Assembly (NCBI GenBank): GCA_002746115.1
Contig: NVXL01000030.1
Coordinates: 2,661-46,640, forward strand
Direction: 5' to 3'
DNA: 43,980 nt
DNA from: Alteromonadaceae bacterium
Lineage (GTDB): Bacteria; Pseudomonadota; Gammaproteobacteria; Pseudomonadales; Cellvibrionaceae
In this document: one piece after another, positions 36,065 through 43,980 of the stretch
Position numbering within the stretch: the stretch's first letter is position 1
Layout of the letters: each line of letters begins with the position of its first letter
Program-made: the position numbers and the translations under genes
The notes under the pieces: generated by a model
The model's input: only the letters and a program-made list of their open reading frames with translations
What the model was told of the DNA's origin: nothing
Databases searched by the model: none

Positions 36065-38212
36065 ATGGCCGAAACAAGTTCACAACAAGCTACGCAGTGC
36101 AAACAGCATCAAAGTCGCCAGGAGCCGCAGTTCACAAAAGTAGAACTGCGCCGCAACCCTGACAGCGGTGACCTTGAAGCTAATTTAAGCCCATCAAGCG
36201 TAGAACAAAAAATCGACACAGGAACACTCAACGCCCTGCTGCGTGAAAGTGAGTTCTGTGACGCCACTATCGATCAGGCCAAACTGGCCACCTTGGTTAC
36301 CCAGATCGCAAGTAATCAGCGCGGTAACTTTGTCATTGGCAAAGCACAGCCCTATTTGCACGTCGAATTCCAATATGACCCCGACAGCCGACTCTTAACA
36401 GCAGAAATAGAGCAATGTGATCGCTCGACCTTTATTATACAGCCCGAACTGTCCTTTTCCTCGCTTCAGAAACGTATTGCTGACGAGGGCTATAGTAACT
36501 TTGAAATTAAAACGAAGGTTCTCGGCGACATTATTCGCTTAGTAAAAGATGGTCAAACAGACTCTCTAATCCTAGGTAGTAAACCCGAGTACACACGGAT
36601 CAGGCTCCACTTTGACCAAGAGAGCAACACCCTTACCGCCGAGCTCATCGCGTCCGAAGACAACCCCGAACTAAACGCAGAAAGCCTCGAAGACTTAATC
36701 AAAACCCATAAATTCGACAGCTTTTATTTTGAGCCTTACGCGCTCGATAAAATACTCGCATGTGCCAATAAAAACGAACGCGGCATCTACCCCATCGGAC
36801 AACGTAAAGACGCGACTGTCACGATAGAGTACGAAAACGAAGCCATGCAGGCCTTTATCAGTGTCACCCCGCCCTATGGTGGAAGAGCGCTCGATAATGC
36901 ATTATTAAAAGTCTATCTTGATAACGAAGGCGTCGACCAACGCTCCTGTGATCAAGCAGTACTCAAGAACGTCCTTACAGGGAAAAGTGACGAACGCATA
37001 TTATTCGCAACCGGAGCCGAACCTACCGACGGTTGCGATGCCAAATTCGAAGCTCTAATCGAAGAAGTCATATACAAACAGCCTAAAGAATCCAAAACCG
37101 GGAAAATAGACACCCGAGAAATTCTCGATTTCACCCAAATAGAAGCTGGCGTAAAACTCATGCGCCGCTCCGCTGCAACCCCAGGCACTAATGGCTACAA
37201 CGTCAAAGGCTTAGTAATTCCGGCAGTAGACGGTGAAGACATCCCCTTCGATGAAAATCTTATCGGTGCAGTTGTCAGTGCCGAAGACCCTAACGTTTTA
37301 ATATCCGAAACCAAGGGGCATCCGGTTATTTTACCGCACGCCGTCAAAGTAGATAATACCGTCAGCGTTAACAATGTCGATATGAATACGGGTCATATTA
37401 CCTACGACGGTTCCGTCTTGGTAAAAGGCGAAGTCATGCCCGGCATGAAGATTAAAGTAACAGGCGACATTATTGTCCAAGGCGTCGTCACCAAAGCCTA
37501 TTTATATGCGAAGAATAATATCACCATTAAATGCGGTGTGATTGGTTCAGACCCCACCAAAGATGGTGCAGATTCACCGGAAGCAATACTAAAAGCTGGC
37601 GGAGACATCTTTGCACAATATGTTAACCAAACCAAATTACATGCGGGTCGAGACATCGTCATCAAAGAATATATTAGCCATTGCGAATGCGAGGCTAAAC
37701 AACACGTTATCGCTGGTGAAGGTGGCGGCAAAGGACGAATTTTTGGTGGCGACTGCTTGGCACAAGAAGGCATCAGAGCCAACTCCCTTGGCATTGACGG
37801 CGGCATTAAAACCAATATTACCGTCGGCGCGCCTAAAGCACAACACACTCAATTCCAACAGTTAATTGAGATGCATGACAATCGTCAAACACAATGGAAA
37901 AAACTCAACGGGATATTAAAAAAATACTTAGTCGCGGTAAAACAAAACCCAGGCGACATTGAAAAAATCAATAAAGCCAAAGCCGTAAAAAAAGTACTGA
38001 CCGATATTGCTGGTGAAATCCAAAAAATGGAAGACTCCATCGAGAAAATTAAAAAGCACTTTAAAAAAACCAAAGACGCTGAAATTTGCGTGCGTAAGAC
38101 CACCTTCCCTAACGTCTTCATGAGCATCAACGGTGCCGAATTTCAGCTCCGCCAAGAAGGTAAAGGTGGTACTTTTGTTAAAAGTGGTGACGATGTACGC
38201 TGGAACAATTAA
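36065..38212 (+). CDS. FapA/DUF342-family protein
   Basis: A 715-residue cytosolic protein. Three similar N-terminal segments (about 10-90, 95-180 and 185-270) precede a FapA N-terminal-type domain (PPYGGRALDNALLKVYLDNE). A beta-helix region follows at about 390-590 with repeats of the kind DGSVLVKGEVMPGMKIKVTG, DIIVQGVVTKAYLYAKNNIT and DIVIKEYISHCECEAKQHVI. The C terminus has a coiled coil at about 600-665. DUF342/FapA proteins are linked to flagellar assembly in some bacteria, or simply form polymeric scaffolds. This one is far from the flagellar genes in this window, and its role is open. It starts 19 bases after the pseudogene. Confidence 0.85.
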   Translation: MAETSSQQATQCKQHQSRQEPQFTKVELRRNPDSGDLEANLSPSSVEQKIDTGTLNALLRESEFCDATIDQAKLATLVTQIASNQRGNFVIGKAQPYLHVEFQYDPDSRLLTAEIEQCDRSTFIIQPELSFSSLQKRIADEGYSNFEIKTKVLGDIIRLVKDGQTDSLILGSKPEYTRIRLHFDQESNTLTAELIASEDNPELNAESLEDLIKTHKFDSFYFEPYALDKILACANKNERGIYPIGQRKDATVTIEYENEAMQAFISVTPPYGGRALDNALLKVYLDNEGVDQRSCDQAVLKNVLTGKSDERILFATGAEPTDGCDAKFEALIEEVIYKQPKESKTGKIDTREILDFTQIEAGVKLMRRSAATPGTNGYNVKGLVIPAVDGEDIPFDENLIGAVVSAEDPNVLISETKGHPVILPHAVKVDNTVSVNNVDMNTGHITYDGSVLVKGEVMPGMKIKVTGDIIVQGVVTKAYLYAKNNITIKCGVIGSDPTKDGADSPEAILKAGGDIFAQYVNQTKLHAGRDIVIKEYISHCECEAKQHVIAGEGGGKGRIFGGDCLAQEGIRANSLGIDGGIKTNITVGAPKAQHTQFQQLIEMHDNRQTQWKKLNGILKKYLVAVKQNPGDIEKINKAKAVKKVLTDIAGEIQKMEDSIEKIKKHFKKTKDAEICVRKTTFPNVFMSINGAEFQLRQEGKGGTFVKSGDDVRWNN

Positions 38213-38222
38213 CGCCTACCCA

Positions 38223-38290
38223 TTAGCTACGATCTATTAGCTACGACCTGTAAACTTCAACCTCTTAGCTACAACCTATAACTACAAAGC
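38223..38290. repeat. 14-bp tandem repeat, about five copies
   Basis: Successive 14-base units: TTAGCTACGATCTA, TTAGCTACGACCTG, TAAACTTCAACCTC, TTAGCTACAACCTA, then a diverged partial copy. The array fills the gap between the convergent FapA-family and membrane-protein genes and reaches into the last codons of the latter. Confidence 0.8.
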
Positions 38291-40330
38291 ATCAATATAA
38301 TACAGCCTATACATACCACTAGGTTTCCCTTCTATCAAACGAAATCCCGCTCCTGGCGCTGGTTTATTCCAATATTTTGCAGAAGCGTAATCCCAGTATA
38401 AATACTGAGGACACAAAGCAGGGTCATGCTGAGCTTGAGATTTACAACGACGCAAAAGAGTGAGGTTTTTATTGCGTCGCTCTCGCGCTTGATAATCAAT
38501 TTTATGCGAGGCCAAGGTTCCTATGTAACCAAGGTACAACTTTCGGCCTGTCAACGTAATCGTACTATTATGATCAGGAGCCGCTGCAATAACAGCACTA
38601 TCCGGTGTCTTCTCTATAATTGCCTGCGCAAATTTAACCTGCTCGGGATTATAGACCTGGTAATTCCCTTTCTCCTGATATACCCGCCAAGCCTCATAAG
38701 CGCCCGGCACACTCAATATAATGGCAAACACCCAGTACGCTCTTAAAGTACTAGGGCGACGCTCAAGCCCGGAGAGATACGCCGACCACAAAGCCAGCAT
38801 CATCGTGAAAATTGCAACAAAGACTTTAAGCTGATCCCAGTCCCAAACCGCCAATTTAATAATGTTACCCAATACAAACAACAGCACCAGCACCCAAAAG
38901 CCTCGTAATAATGCATGACGCCAAAACACCGAAGCATTGCGCCCATCTCGACACGCCAACCACCAAAGCCCAGCAAAAACCACCAACCATTGCCCAGCGT
39001 TAGCCAACCACATAAGGCCACTCTGCCCAATCGTTTGCAAGCTTGTCGACGGTGCCACGGGTACATTCCAGCCCACCATCAACTGCACCATGCCCGACTT
39101 ACCCATCAAAGTAGGGAAAAAGACCAAGGCCAACAACGAAGGTAAAACCAAGCATAACAAGGCTTGCGCCAAAGGTAACTTCAACACAGCAGCAGGCCCA
39201 TCGTCACGCGATACACGCCAAAACGCCAGAAACTCACGCCAAAATATATAACTTAAGAACAAACCAACAAACAACGAAGTCACAACAAAAAAGTGCGTAT
39301 GAGCCAAAGGCGCTAAACCCAGTACCATACCGGCAAGAAACATCGAAGAGCGCACTCGAAGGCGGTTCTCATGACTGTCTGCACCCTCGTCCACCATCGT
39401 AAAGACTGGCCGCAAAACCAAATAACACACGGTCAACCCGCAGGCAGCCCCCAACAATGCGCTACGTTGCGTCACCCATATGGTGCTTAACCATGTCGTC
39501 CAGGGATAGCCCTCGTTAATCAAGCGCCAAGAGAACTGCTCGGGCTGCTCTATCATTGCTAGATAACTACCGCCTCCCAACAACAGCATCAATGGCAAGG
39601 CCCAATAACGGTCGCCATCGAGCAACTTGAAAATCAGCCCCCAAAGTACAATCCACTGCCAAGCGAATATAGCCGGTAAAACCGCCAAATCATTGCTTGG
39701 CCACCACAATAGCGCCGTCCATAAATTGACAAAATACGGATACGAGAGCTGATCCCCTGGGAACAAATGATAGGCCGGCGGAAAGTTCTCCCCGCCACTA
39801 AAAGCCGATATCATCCCAAGGTGAAATGTAAGATCGCCATAATTATTCACCCATGGCGTAAAAACACCGCCATCAAGTGAGAATAAAGTCTGACCTAAAA
39901 AGCCATGCAAAAGTAACCACAATACAAATGGCACTGTAAAAATACGGCGCCACGGCGCCACACTAAACAAAGCCATACGCCCTAAATGCTGCCAACACGC
40001 TTTTAACCCTACTATCCCTATCAACAGCGGTAAAATAGAAGCAAGTAACCACGACGAGCCCAAAGACTTAAGCAGCAAGGCCAAGCTTAAGTGCGCCAAC
40101 AAACCCAACAGCCACGTAATACCAAAGCCCGGATAGCCATCAGTGCTGTAAGCGTCGCCTGACAGAGGGGCGTGAGCGGTATTTGATGCAAACGCGTTCG
40201 ATACAACGTGCACCAAAGAGAAACCTAAAGCATATTGGCAAATTGCCAGTAGGCAGGCATAAACAATTGTGGCATATTCTGCGTTCATAATTAGATATGT
40301 AAAAAAGATAACAATAAAAGTATGGCGCAC
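38282..40330 (-). CDS. Polytopic membrane protein, probable GT-C glycosyltransferase
   Basis: Up to 682 residues with ten or more membrane helices. The first large loop carries an acidic motif (WVNNYGDLTFHLGM) and a proline/tyrosine-rich part (PPAYHLFPGDQLSYPYFVNL), a pattern common in GT-C enzymes that use lipid-linked sugars. The C-terminal soluble part (DSAVIAAAPDHNSTITLTGR, then LYLGYIGTLASHKIDY and RERR) resembles the tails of bacterial oligosaccharyl or mannosyl transferase-like proteins. The family cannot be named. The start is uncertain: GTG 40330 or ATG 40288, neither with a ribosome-binding site. It is divergent from the PMT gene, 95 bases away, so they may act in the same pathway. 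Confidence 0.75.
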   Translation of the reverse strand: MRHTFIVIFFTYLIMNAEYATIVYACLLAICQYALGFSLVHVVSNAFASNTAHAPLSGDAYSTDGYPGFGITWLLGLLAHLSLALLLKSLGSSWLLASILPLLIGIVGLKACWQHLGRMALFSVAPWRRIFTVPFVLWLLLHGFLGQTLFSLDGGVFTPWVNNYGDLTFHLGMISAFSGGENFPPAYHLFPGDQLSYPYFVNLWTALLWWPSNDLAVLPAIFAWQWIVLWGLIFKLLDGDRYWALPLMLLLGGGSYLAMIEQPEQFSWRLINEGYPWTTWLSTIWVTQRSALLGAACGLTVCYLVLRPVFTMVDEGADSHENRLRVRSSMFLAGMVLGLAPLAHTHFFVVTSLFVGLFLSYIFWREFLAFWRVSRDDGPAAVLKLPLAQALLCLVLPSLLALVFFPTLMGKSGMVQLMVGWNVPVAPSTSLQTIGQSGLMWLANAGQWLVVFAGLWWLACRDGRNASVFWRHALLRGFWVLVLLFVLGNIIKLAVWDWDQLKVFVAIFTMMLALWSAYLSGLERRPSTLRAYWVFAIILSVPGAYEAWRVYQEKGNYQVYNPEQVKFAQAIIEKTPDSAVIAAAPDHNSTITLTGRKLYLGYIGTLASHKIDYQARERRNKNLTLLRRCKSQAQHDPALCPQYLYWDYASAKYWNKPAPGAGFRLIEGKPSGMYRLYYIDAL

Positions 40331-40425
40331 AGGCTACACAGAAGCTCGATAACTGGCAAGCCGAAGCAACACCACAACAAGCATTCACCCTAAAAATTAA
40401 GCCAAAAGAATTAAAAGGTATCTCT

Positions 40426-42045
40426 GTGAGTTTTTTAACTTCGTTGCAACACAAATACGGCGCTCTTGAATCATGGGTACAACGTCACCCCATGCAAACC
40501 TGCGTAGCAATCTTACTATTGCTAGGGTTTTGTACCCGCTTCTTCTTGCTTCAACATCCGGATACCGCCGTATTTGATGAGGTACACTTCAATTTCTTTT
40601 CCAGTTCTTATCACAGCGGCCTGTATTACTACGACATTCATCCACCGCTCGGAAAACTGCTCATAGCGCTGAGCACCGCGCCCTTTGGTGGCTTAGAGAC
40701 TGCGGACGTGGTTCGTACCATATCCACGCCCTACCCAGACAACAACTACATTGCCATGCGCTTTTTACCCGCACTGGCAGGTGCATTACTGCCCTTAGTC
40801 ATCTTTTTAATCTCTCGCGAGCTAGGCATAAATTTTTTCGGCTCCTTTGTCGCGGGTGCACTTATCGCACTCGACAACGGCTTACTTGTGCAGTCGCGCT
40901 TTATTTTGATGGATGCTTTTTTACTGCTCTTCGGCTTTGTCGGTATCTGGCTATTTTTAAGTGCCCGCCGACTAGAGAGCTGGCCAAGACTGCTACTCTC
41001 CGCCGTCGCCGTCGGCTGCAGTTTTTCTGTCAAATGGCTAGGTGTATCATTTCTCGGCCTAATTGGCTTAATTATGATTTCCGACTTCGTCATCAAACTA
41101 TGGAAAACCGGTGCCTTTTTTAAAGCGATTAGCCCAGGCGTCGCCTATTTAAGTCTAGCGCTATGCACCTATGTGGTTATCTTCTTTATTCACTTCCAGC
41201 TGTTGCCGCTGTCCAATCACCAAGGCGATCAGTTTATGGGTACCGCCTTTCGCTCAACCCTGCAAGGCAGTGAGTTCGAAAATGCCACCTCCACCATCCG
41301 CTCAGTTCGCTGCCCGGTTAAGTATAAAGACCAGCTAAAATACGGCATGCCAAACACGACCGTCACCCCCAAGCTTGCACGCGCCTGCGCTATCGATTAC
41401 ACCGAATTTACAGCACCGGGATTTATCGGTAAATTTCTCGAACTCAACAGAGTCATGTACACCACCAACCAAGGCTTAGGAAAAAGTCATCCGGATGCCA
41501 GCCCTTGGTACAGCTGGCCGCTTATGACAAAGCCCTTGTATTACTGGTATAAAGATGGGGCGCGTATTTACTTCCTCGGTAACCCGCTCGTTTGGTGGTT
41601 ATCAATTGCCGCTGTCGTTGGGCTTACGGGTCTGCTCGCCCTGTCGATTTTGACCGTATTAGGGCTCCATATTGGCCGGGCTTTTAACCCCCAATGGCTA
41701 CAATCTTCAGTACCATGGATTCAAAGTACTGGTCAGGCCGTCTCCCAAAGAGTTCTAAGGTCTCCGGCATTATGGATTCTGAGTATTGGATTCTGGTCTA
41801 ACATGCTGCCCTTTACCTTCGTCGAGCGCATCATGTTTATGTATCACTATTTAAACAGCTTAATCTTTGCAATATTGCTTACAGGTTATTTGGTTGGCTT
41901 AATTAAACAGCCGAAGTGGTGGTCAATTAGCTTAACCATGCTTGCACTAGCTTGCTTTTTGTTTATTAGCCCTCTGAGTTTAGGGCTGAACTGGTTTGGC
42001 AGTGATATGCTTTGGTTTTTGAAGGCACTTGGGTGGCACCCATAG
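40426..42045 (+). CDS. PMT-family protein mannosyltransferase-like enzyme
   Basis: A 539-residue polytopic enzyme of the dolichyl-phosphate-mannose protein mannosyltransferase (GT39) family, which moves a sugar from a polyprenyl phosphate to a protein Ser/Thr or other acceptor. The catalytic acidic pair Asp51-Glu52 is in the first periplasmic loop (VFDEVHFNFFSSSYHSGLYY), followed by the family block YDIHPPLGKLLIA. Further PMT-type loops are IALDNGLLVQSRFILMDAFL and PWYSWPLMTKPLYYWY. GTG start with AAGGT seven bases upstream. The same frame stays open about 34 codons upstream to a TAA near 40315, with protein-like sequence but no start codon. Confidence 0.9.
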   Translation: MSFLTSLQHKYGALESWVQRHPMQTCVAILLLLGFCTRFFLLQHPDTAVFDEVHFNFFSSSYHSGLYYYDIHPPLGKLLIALSTAPFGGLETADVVRTISTPYPDNNYIAMRFLPALAGALLPLVIFLISRELGINFFGSFVAGALIALDNGLLVQSRFILMDAFLLLFGFVGIWLFLSARRLESWPRLLLSAVAVGCSFSVKWLGVSFLGLIGLIMISDFVIKLWKTGAFFKAISPGVAYLSLALCTYVVIFFIHFQLLPLSNHQGDQFMGTAFRSTLQGSEFENATSTIRSVRCPVKYKDQLKYGMPNTTVTPKLARACAIDYTEFTAPGFIGKFLELNRVMYTTNQGLGKSHPDASPWYSWPLMTKPLYYWYKDGARIYFLGNPLVWWLSIAAVVGLTGLLALSILTVLGLHIGRAFNPQWLQSSVPWIQSTGQAVSQRVLRSPALWILSIGFWSNMLPFTFVERIMFMYHYLNSLIFAILLTGYLVGLIKQPKWWSISLTMLALACFLFISPLSLGLNWFGSDMLWFLKALGWHP

Positions 42046-42085
42046 GCGGATAACCCACTTCGCACCAGACCACCTACCATTTAGC

Positions 42086-42114
42086 TTGAAGTCCAAATTT
42101 GTGTTATACATAAT
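42086..42114 (+). promoter_or_regulatory. Sigma-70 promoter of cysC
   Basis: -35 TTGAAG (42086-42091), 17-base spacer, -10 CATAAT (42109-42114). It lies between the PMT stop and the cysC start, so cysC can be transcribed alone. Confidence 0.5.
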
Positions 42115-42135
42115 GAATGTAACGCACAAATTTGG
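42093..42135. repeat. Inverted repeat across the cysC promoter
   Basis: Arms CCAAATTTGTG (42093-42103) and CACAAATTTGG (42125-42135) are perfect 11-bp complements flanking the proposed -10. The right arm includes the first GG of the cysC ribosome-binding site. It may be an operator, or a hairpin hiding the ribosome-binding site if transcription starts further upstream. Confidence 0.65.
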
Positions 42136-42144
42136 AGAGCTAGC

Positions 42145-42852
42145 TTGTCAGTCAAAAAGAACGAATCAAACGAAAAGATCGATCCCCAAAAAAGTCAGAC
42201 AGCCAACGATCAAGGCCCCTACGAATTTAAAGAGCACGATTCAAAATCTGATGTCGTCTGGCATCAAGCTAGCGTCTCAACAGAAATGAGAGCCAAACTT
42301 CTTGGACAAACGCCTCGATGTATCTGGTTTACGGGCTTATCCGGGTCAGGAAAATCTACGGTCGCCAATGCTCTAGATAACGAGCTTTATAAGCTGGGAG
42401 TCAAGTCATTTTTATTAGATGGTGATAACGTTCGCCATGGCTTAAATAAAGACTTAGGCATGTCTGAAAATGACCGGATTGAAAATATCAGAAGAATCGG
42501 TGAAGTCGCAAAGTTAATGGTCGATTCAGGCCTCATCGTGTTGTCTGCGTTTATTTCACCCTACCAACGTGACCGCCAGATTGTCCGCTCCATGTTTGCT
42601 TACAACGAGTTTATTGAAGTTTACTTATCAACGCCGCTCGCAGCCTGTGAACAAAGAGACCCTAAAGGGCTGTACAAAAAAGCTCGCAAGGGTGTCATTA
42701 AACATTTCACAGGAATAAGCGATCCTTATGAAGCACCTAAAAACGCAGAGATAGTTCTCGATACATCTAAATTCAGTATCGACCAGTGTGTTTCCACTAT
42801 TTTAGAAACCGAGCCTTTTACTGAATGTGAATACAGCAAACCCGCAAAGTAG
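42145..42852 (+). CDS. cysC: Adenylyl-sulfate (APS) kinase
   Basis: Phosphorylates adenylyl sulfate to PAPS, used for sulfate assimilation or as donor for sulfotransferases. P-loop GLSGSGKST at residues 64-72. Substrate region [20 protein letters not shown], then [28 protein letters not shown] and the lid block [22 protein letters not shown] start with GGAGAG five bases upstream. At 235 residues it is about 35 longer than E. coli CysC (201), due to a polar N-terminal extension. No cysD, cysN or cysH is nearby; the neighbours are glycosyltransferase-type genes. Confidence 0.93.
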   Translation: MSVKKNESNEKIDPQKSQTANDQGPYEFKEHDSKSDVVWHQASVSTEMRAKLLGQTPRCIWFTGLSGSGKSTVANALDNELYKLGVKSFLLDGDNVRHGLNKDLGMSENDRIENIRRIGEVAKLMVDSGLIVLSAFISPYQRDRQIVRSMFAYNEFIEVYLSTPLAACEQRDPKGLYKKARKGVIKHFTGISDPYEAPKNAEIVLDTSKFSIDQCVSTILETEPFTECEYSKPAK

Positions 42853-43008
42853 CTCAAGCACCTCATATAACGGGATAATGATAACACCCGGGCTGGCGAA
42901 CACCATTAACGACGCCTCAGAACCTAACCCACCGAAAACAATTAACATAATAAGAGCCGACATGAGTACCATGCCGGCAGATATCCTATTTACAATTACT
43001 GCAAGCAC
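42802..43008 (-). CDS. Doubtful small hydrophobic ORF (possible gene remnant)
   Basis: A 68-codon minus-strand frame from a GTG at 43008, with two or three hydrophobic segments ([39 protein letters not shown]). The frame reads through upstream ([10 protein letters not shown]) as if part of something longer. It overlaps the end of cysC by 51 bases and has no ribosome-binding site. It may be a fragment of a lost membrane-protein gene or chance. I do not recognise it. Confidence 0.25.
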   Translation of the reverse strand: MLAVIVNRISAGMVLMSALIMLIVFGGLGSEASLMVFASPGVIIIPLYEVLELLCGFAVFTFSKRLGF

Positions 43009-43091
43009 CGGTTCAGCATTTAAAGGTCGAGGTCTTTTACTTGCTCCGCAATATCCATGTCAGATTCAACAGAAACTATTGCGACCGTATT

Positions 43092-43137
43092 GGGGCTGAA
43101 CTGGTTTGGAGTGATATGCCTTGGTTTTTGAAAGCTT
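43092..43137 (+). pseudogene. Relic of a second PMT-gene 3' end
   Basis: These bases repeat the PMT gene's last codons (about 41983-42028) with one missing base and a few substitutions. They share GGGCTGAACTGGTTTGG and TTGGTTTTTGAA. The encoded ending would be LGLNWFG, then after the lost base SDMPWFLKA, matching the LGLNWFGSDMLWFLKA of the intact gene. No further similarity was seen on either side. Confidence 0.75.
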
Positions 43138-43567
43138 CTCCTAGCACAGGTAAATAGAAGCGATATCCTCTAGCGGACTATTAAGTTTACTAATAAAGAG
43201 CCCGCTGATATTCATTTTCCCTATTAACAACAAACAATGCTCCTCCCCTCAGCTCCACATCTGTTCAAACCCTCACTCCAACCCTCCCCTTGCCTCAATA
43301 TTTAAGTTAACTTAATTAGCACTTACGTCATTTACTTATCATGCAACCATTATTAGTAAACAGGTTGTCTGTTTGTCTCCGCTTCTGTTTGAACAACTTT
43401 TTATAAAAAAAACTCCCTTCATACAATAAAGTGGCATTTTTATTCGCTCAAACAAAATTAGTGACTATGCTCTTGATATGCATGTTTAAGTTAATTTGAA
43501 TCACCTTTTACTAGCCAATGCGTTATATGGTCGCGTTGGCTCTCAATATTTTGGGAAAAATTTGACT
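43138..43567. other. Gene-free region ahead of the TonB receptor
   Basis: About 430 AT-rich bases with no supported ORF. It holds a perfect 14-bp palindrome TTAAGTTAACTTAA (43302-43315) and a second copy of its half, TTTAAGTTAA, at 43485-43494, 74 bases before the receptor ATG. These could be sites for a regulator of the receptor. No clear sigma-70 promoter could be fixed, nor a clear terminator. Confidence 0.6.
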
Positions 43568-43980
43568 ATGAAAAAAAATAACACCTTATTAAGAAGAGCG
43601 ATTGCTATAGCAAGCGTGGCTTCACTTTCAACTTATGCAGTAGCCGAACAAGACTTATTTGATCTGAGCTTAGAAGATTTAATGAGTTTATCGGTAGTAA
43701 CGGCTGCCTCTGGGTACGAGCAAAATATTGATGACGCACCAGCAAGTGTGAGTATCATACACCGAGGAGAGTGGGAAGCCACAGGCGCTACAGAACTATC
43801 AGAAGTTCTCAATACCGTTCTTGGTATTCATATAACAACTGACTTATCAGCCCTAAATACACAAAAAGCCGTCATGAGAGGTTTAAGCGGGGCGTTTGGT
43901 AGGCAGGTAAAAGTACTTATTAACGGTAAATCTTTCGAGAATAAGCAGGACGGGGGGAGTATATGGGGATCACGCTTTTC
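43568..43980 (+). CDS. TonB-dependent outer-membrane receptor, N-terminal part (runs off window)
   Basis: 137 codons are visible. A signal peptide at residues 1-27 (RRAIAIASVASLSTYAVA) is followed by a DLSLEDLMSLSVVTAASGYE segment and a plug domain: DAPASVSIIHRGEWEATGAT, ELSEVLNTVLGIHI, then MRGLSGAFGRQVKVLINGKS. The segment before the plug is the type seen in receptors for siderophores, vitamin B12 or oligosaccharides in marine gammaproteobacteria; the substrate cannot be read from this part. The start ATG lies in an A-rich context without a strong ribosome-binding site. Confidence 0.92.
   Translation, partial: MKKNNTLLRRAIAIASVASLSTYAVAEQDLFDLSLEDLMSLSVVTAASGYEQNIDDAPASVSIIHRGEWEATGATELSEVLNTVLGIHITTDLSALNTQKAVMRGLSGAFGRQVKVLINGKSFENKQDGGSIWGSRF

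Noticed and set aside
40140-40454. Cysteine-rich minus-strand frame of 104 codons
   Set aside because: It overlaps the start of the 682-residue membrane protein and the PMT gene in another frame and has skewed, non-protein-like composition.
42827-43099. Plus-strand 90-codon frame after cysC
   Set aside because: It starts inside cysC in another frame, is low in recognisable structure and runs opposite the hydrophobic frame; no ribosome-binding site.
1-43980. CRISPR arrays, tRNA genes, insertion sequences and prophage genes
   Set aside because: None seen by eye on either strand; a dedicated tRNA or IS search would be needed to exclude small remnants.

Overview
The window reads as chromosomal DNA of a flagellated marine-type gammaproteobacterium, most like Cellvibrionaceae and relatives (Saccharophagus, Teredinibacter). 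This rests on gene orders typical of Gammaproteobacteria: flhA-flhF-fleN-fliA for a polar flagellum, algU/rpoE-mucA-mucB-rseC-mucD divergent from nadB, sdhE-ygfX divergent from ygfZ, and prfB-lysS. The genus is an inference. No tRNA, rRNA, CRISPR array, intact transposon or phage module was seen.

Layout. 1-2598 (-): N-terminal part of a beta-propeller sensor that runs off the left edge. 2602-8385 (-): flagellar regulation and export genes fliA, fleN, flhF, flhA. 8607-8939 (+): a small unknown gene. 9046-13888 (-): the sigma-E envelope-stress operon, ending with a periplasmic Do-type protease; three sigma-E-like promoters can be proposed by eye. 14242-15894 (+): nadB. 15927-17697: sdhE and ygfX opposite ygfZ. 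17757-18590 (+): an HDOD regulator. 18611-22212 (-): a run of 4.5S RNA, prfB (with its programmed +1 frameshift), lysS and ung. 22346-24663 (-): serC and serA. 24788-26189: bolA, a small unknown ORF and a receiver-domain protein. 26251-31298 (-): pyruvate kinase and the sodium-pumping oxaloacetate decarboxylase oadGAB. 31561-34334: dusC and ggt, convergent and overlapping at their stops. 34474-36045: a lipoprotein, a SirB-family membrane protein and a decayed oxidoreductase gene. 36065-38212 (+): a large FapA/DUF342 protein. 38282-42852: two divergent membrane glycosyltransferase-type genes (one a clear PMT family member) followed by a stand-alone APS kinase. 42853-43567: gene-poor DNA with a decayed copy of the PMT 3' end. 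43568-43980 (+): start of a TonB-dependent receptor.

How it fits together. Most genes are housekeeping or conserved regulation. Envelope stress (sigma-E, RseA/B/C, MucD), polar flagellum placement (FlhF, FleN) and central carbon and sodium metabolism (Pyk, Oad pump) are each coherent. The accessory part is about 34.4-44 kb. It holds a pseudogene, two different 14-bp tandem repeats at gene ends, an orphan DUF342 protein, the divergent GT-C pair with cysC, and the receptor.

I found no convincing wholly new system. The best leads are the GT-C/PMT/CysC cluster as a possible surface-glycan unit, the propeller sensor at the end of the flagellar operon where cheYZ is often found, the operator-like dyad ahead of the sirB-family gene, the sigma-E promoter set, and the serC of the less common (Methanosarcina/alphaproteobacterial) type.
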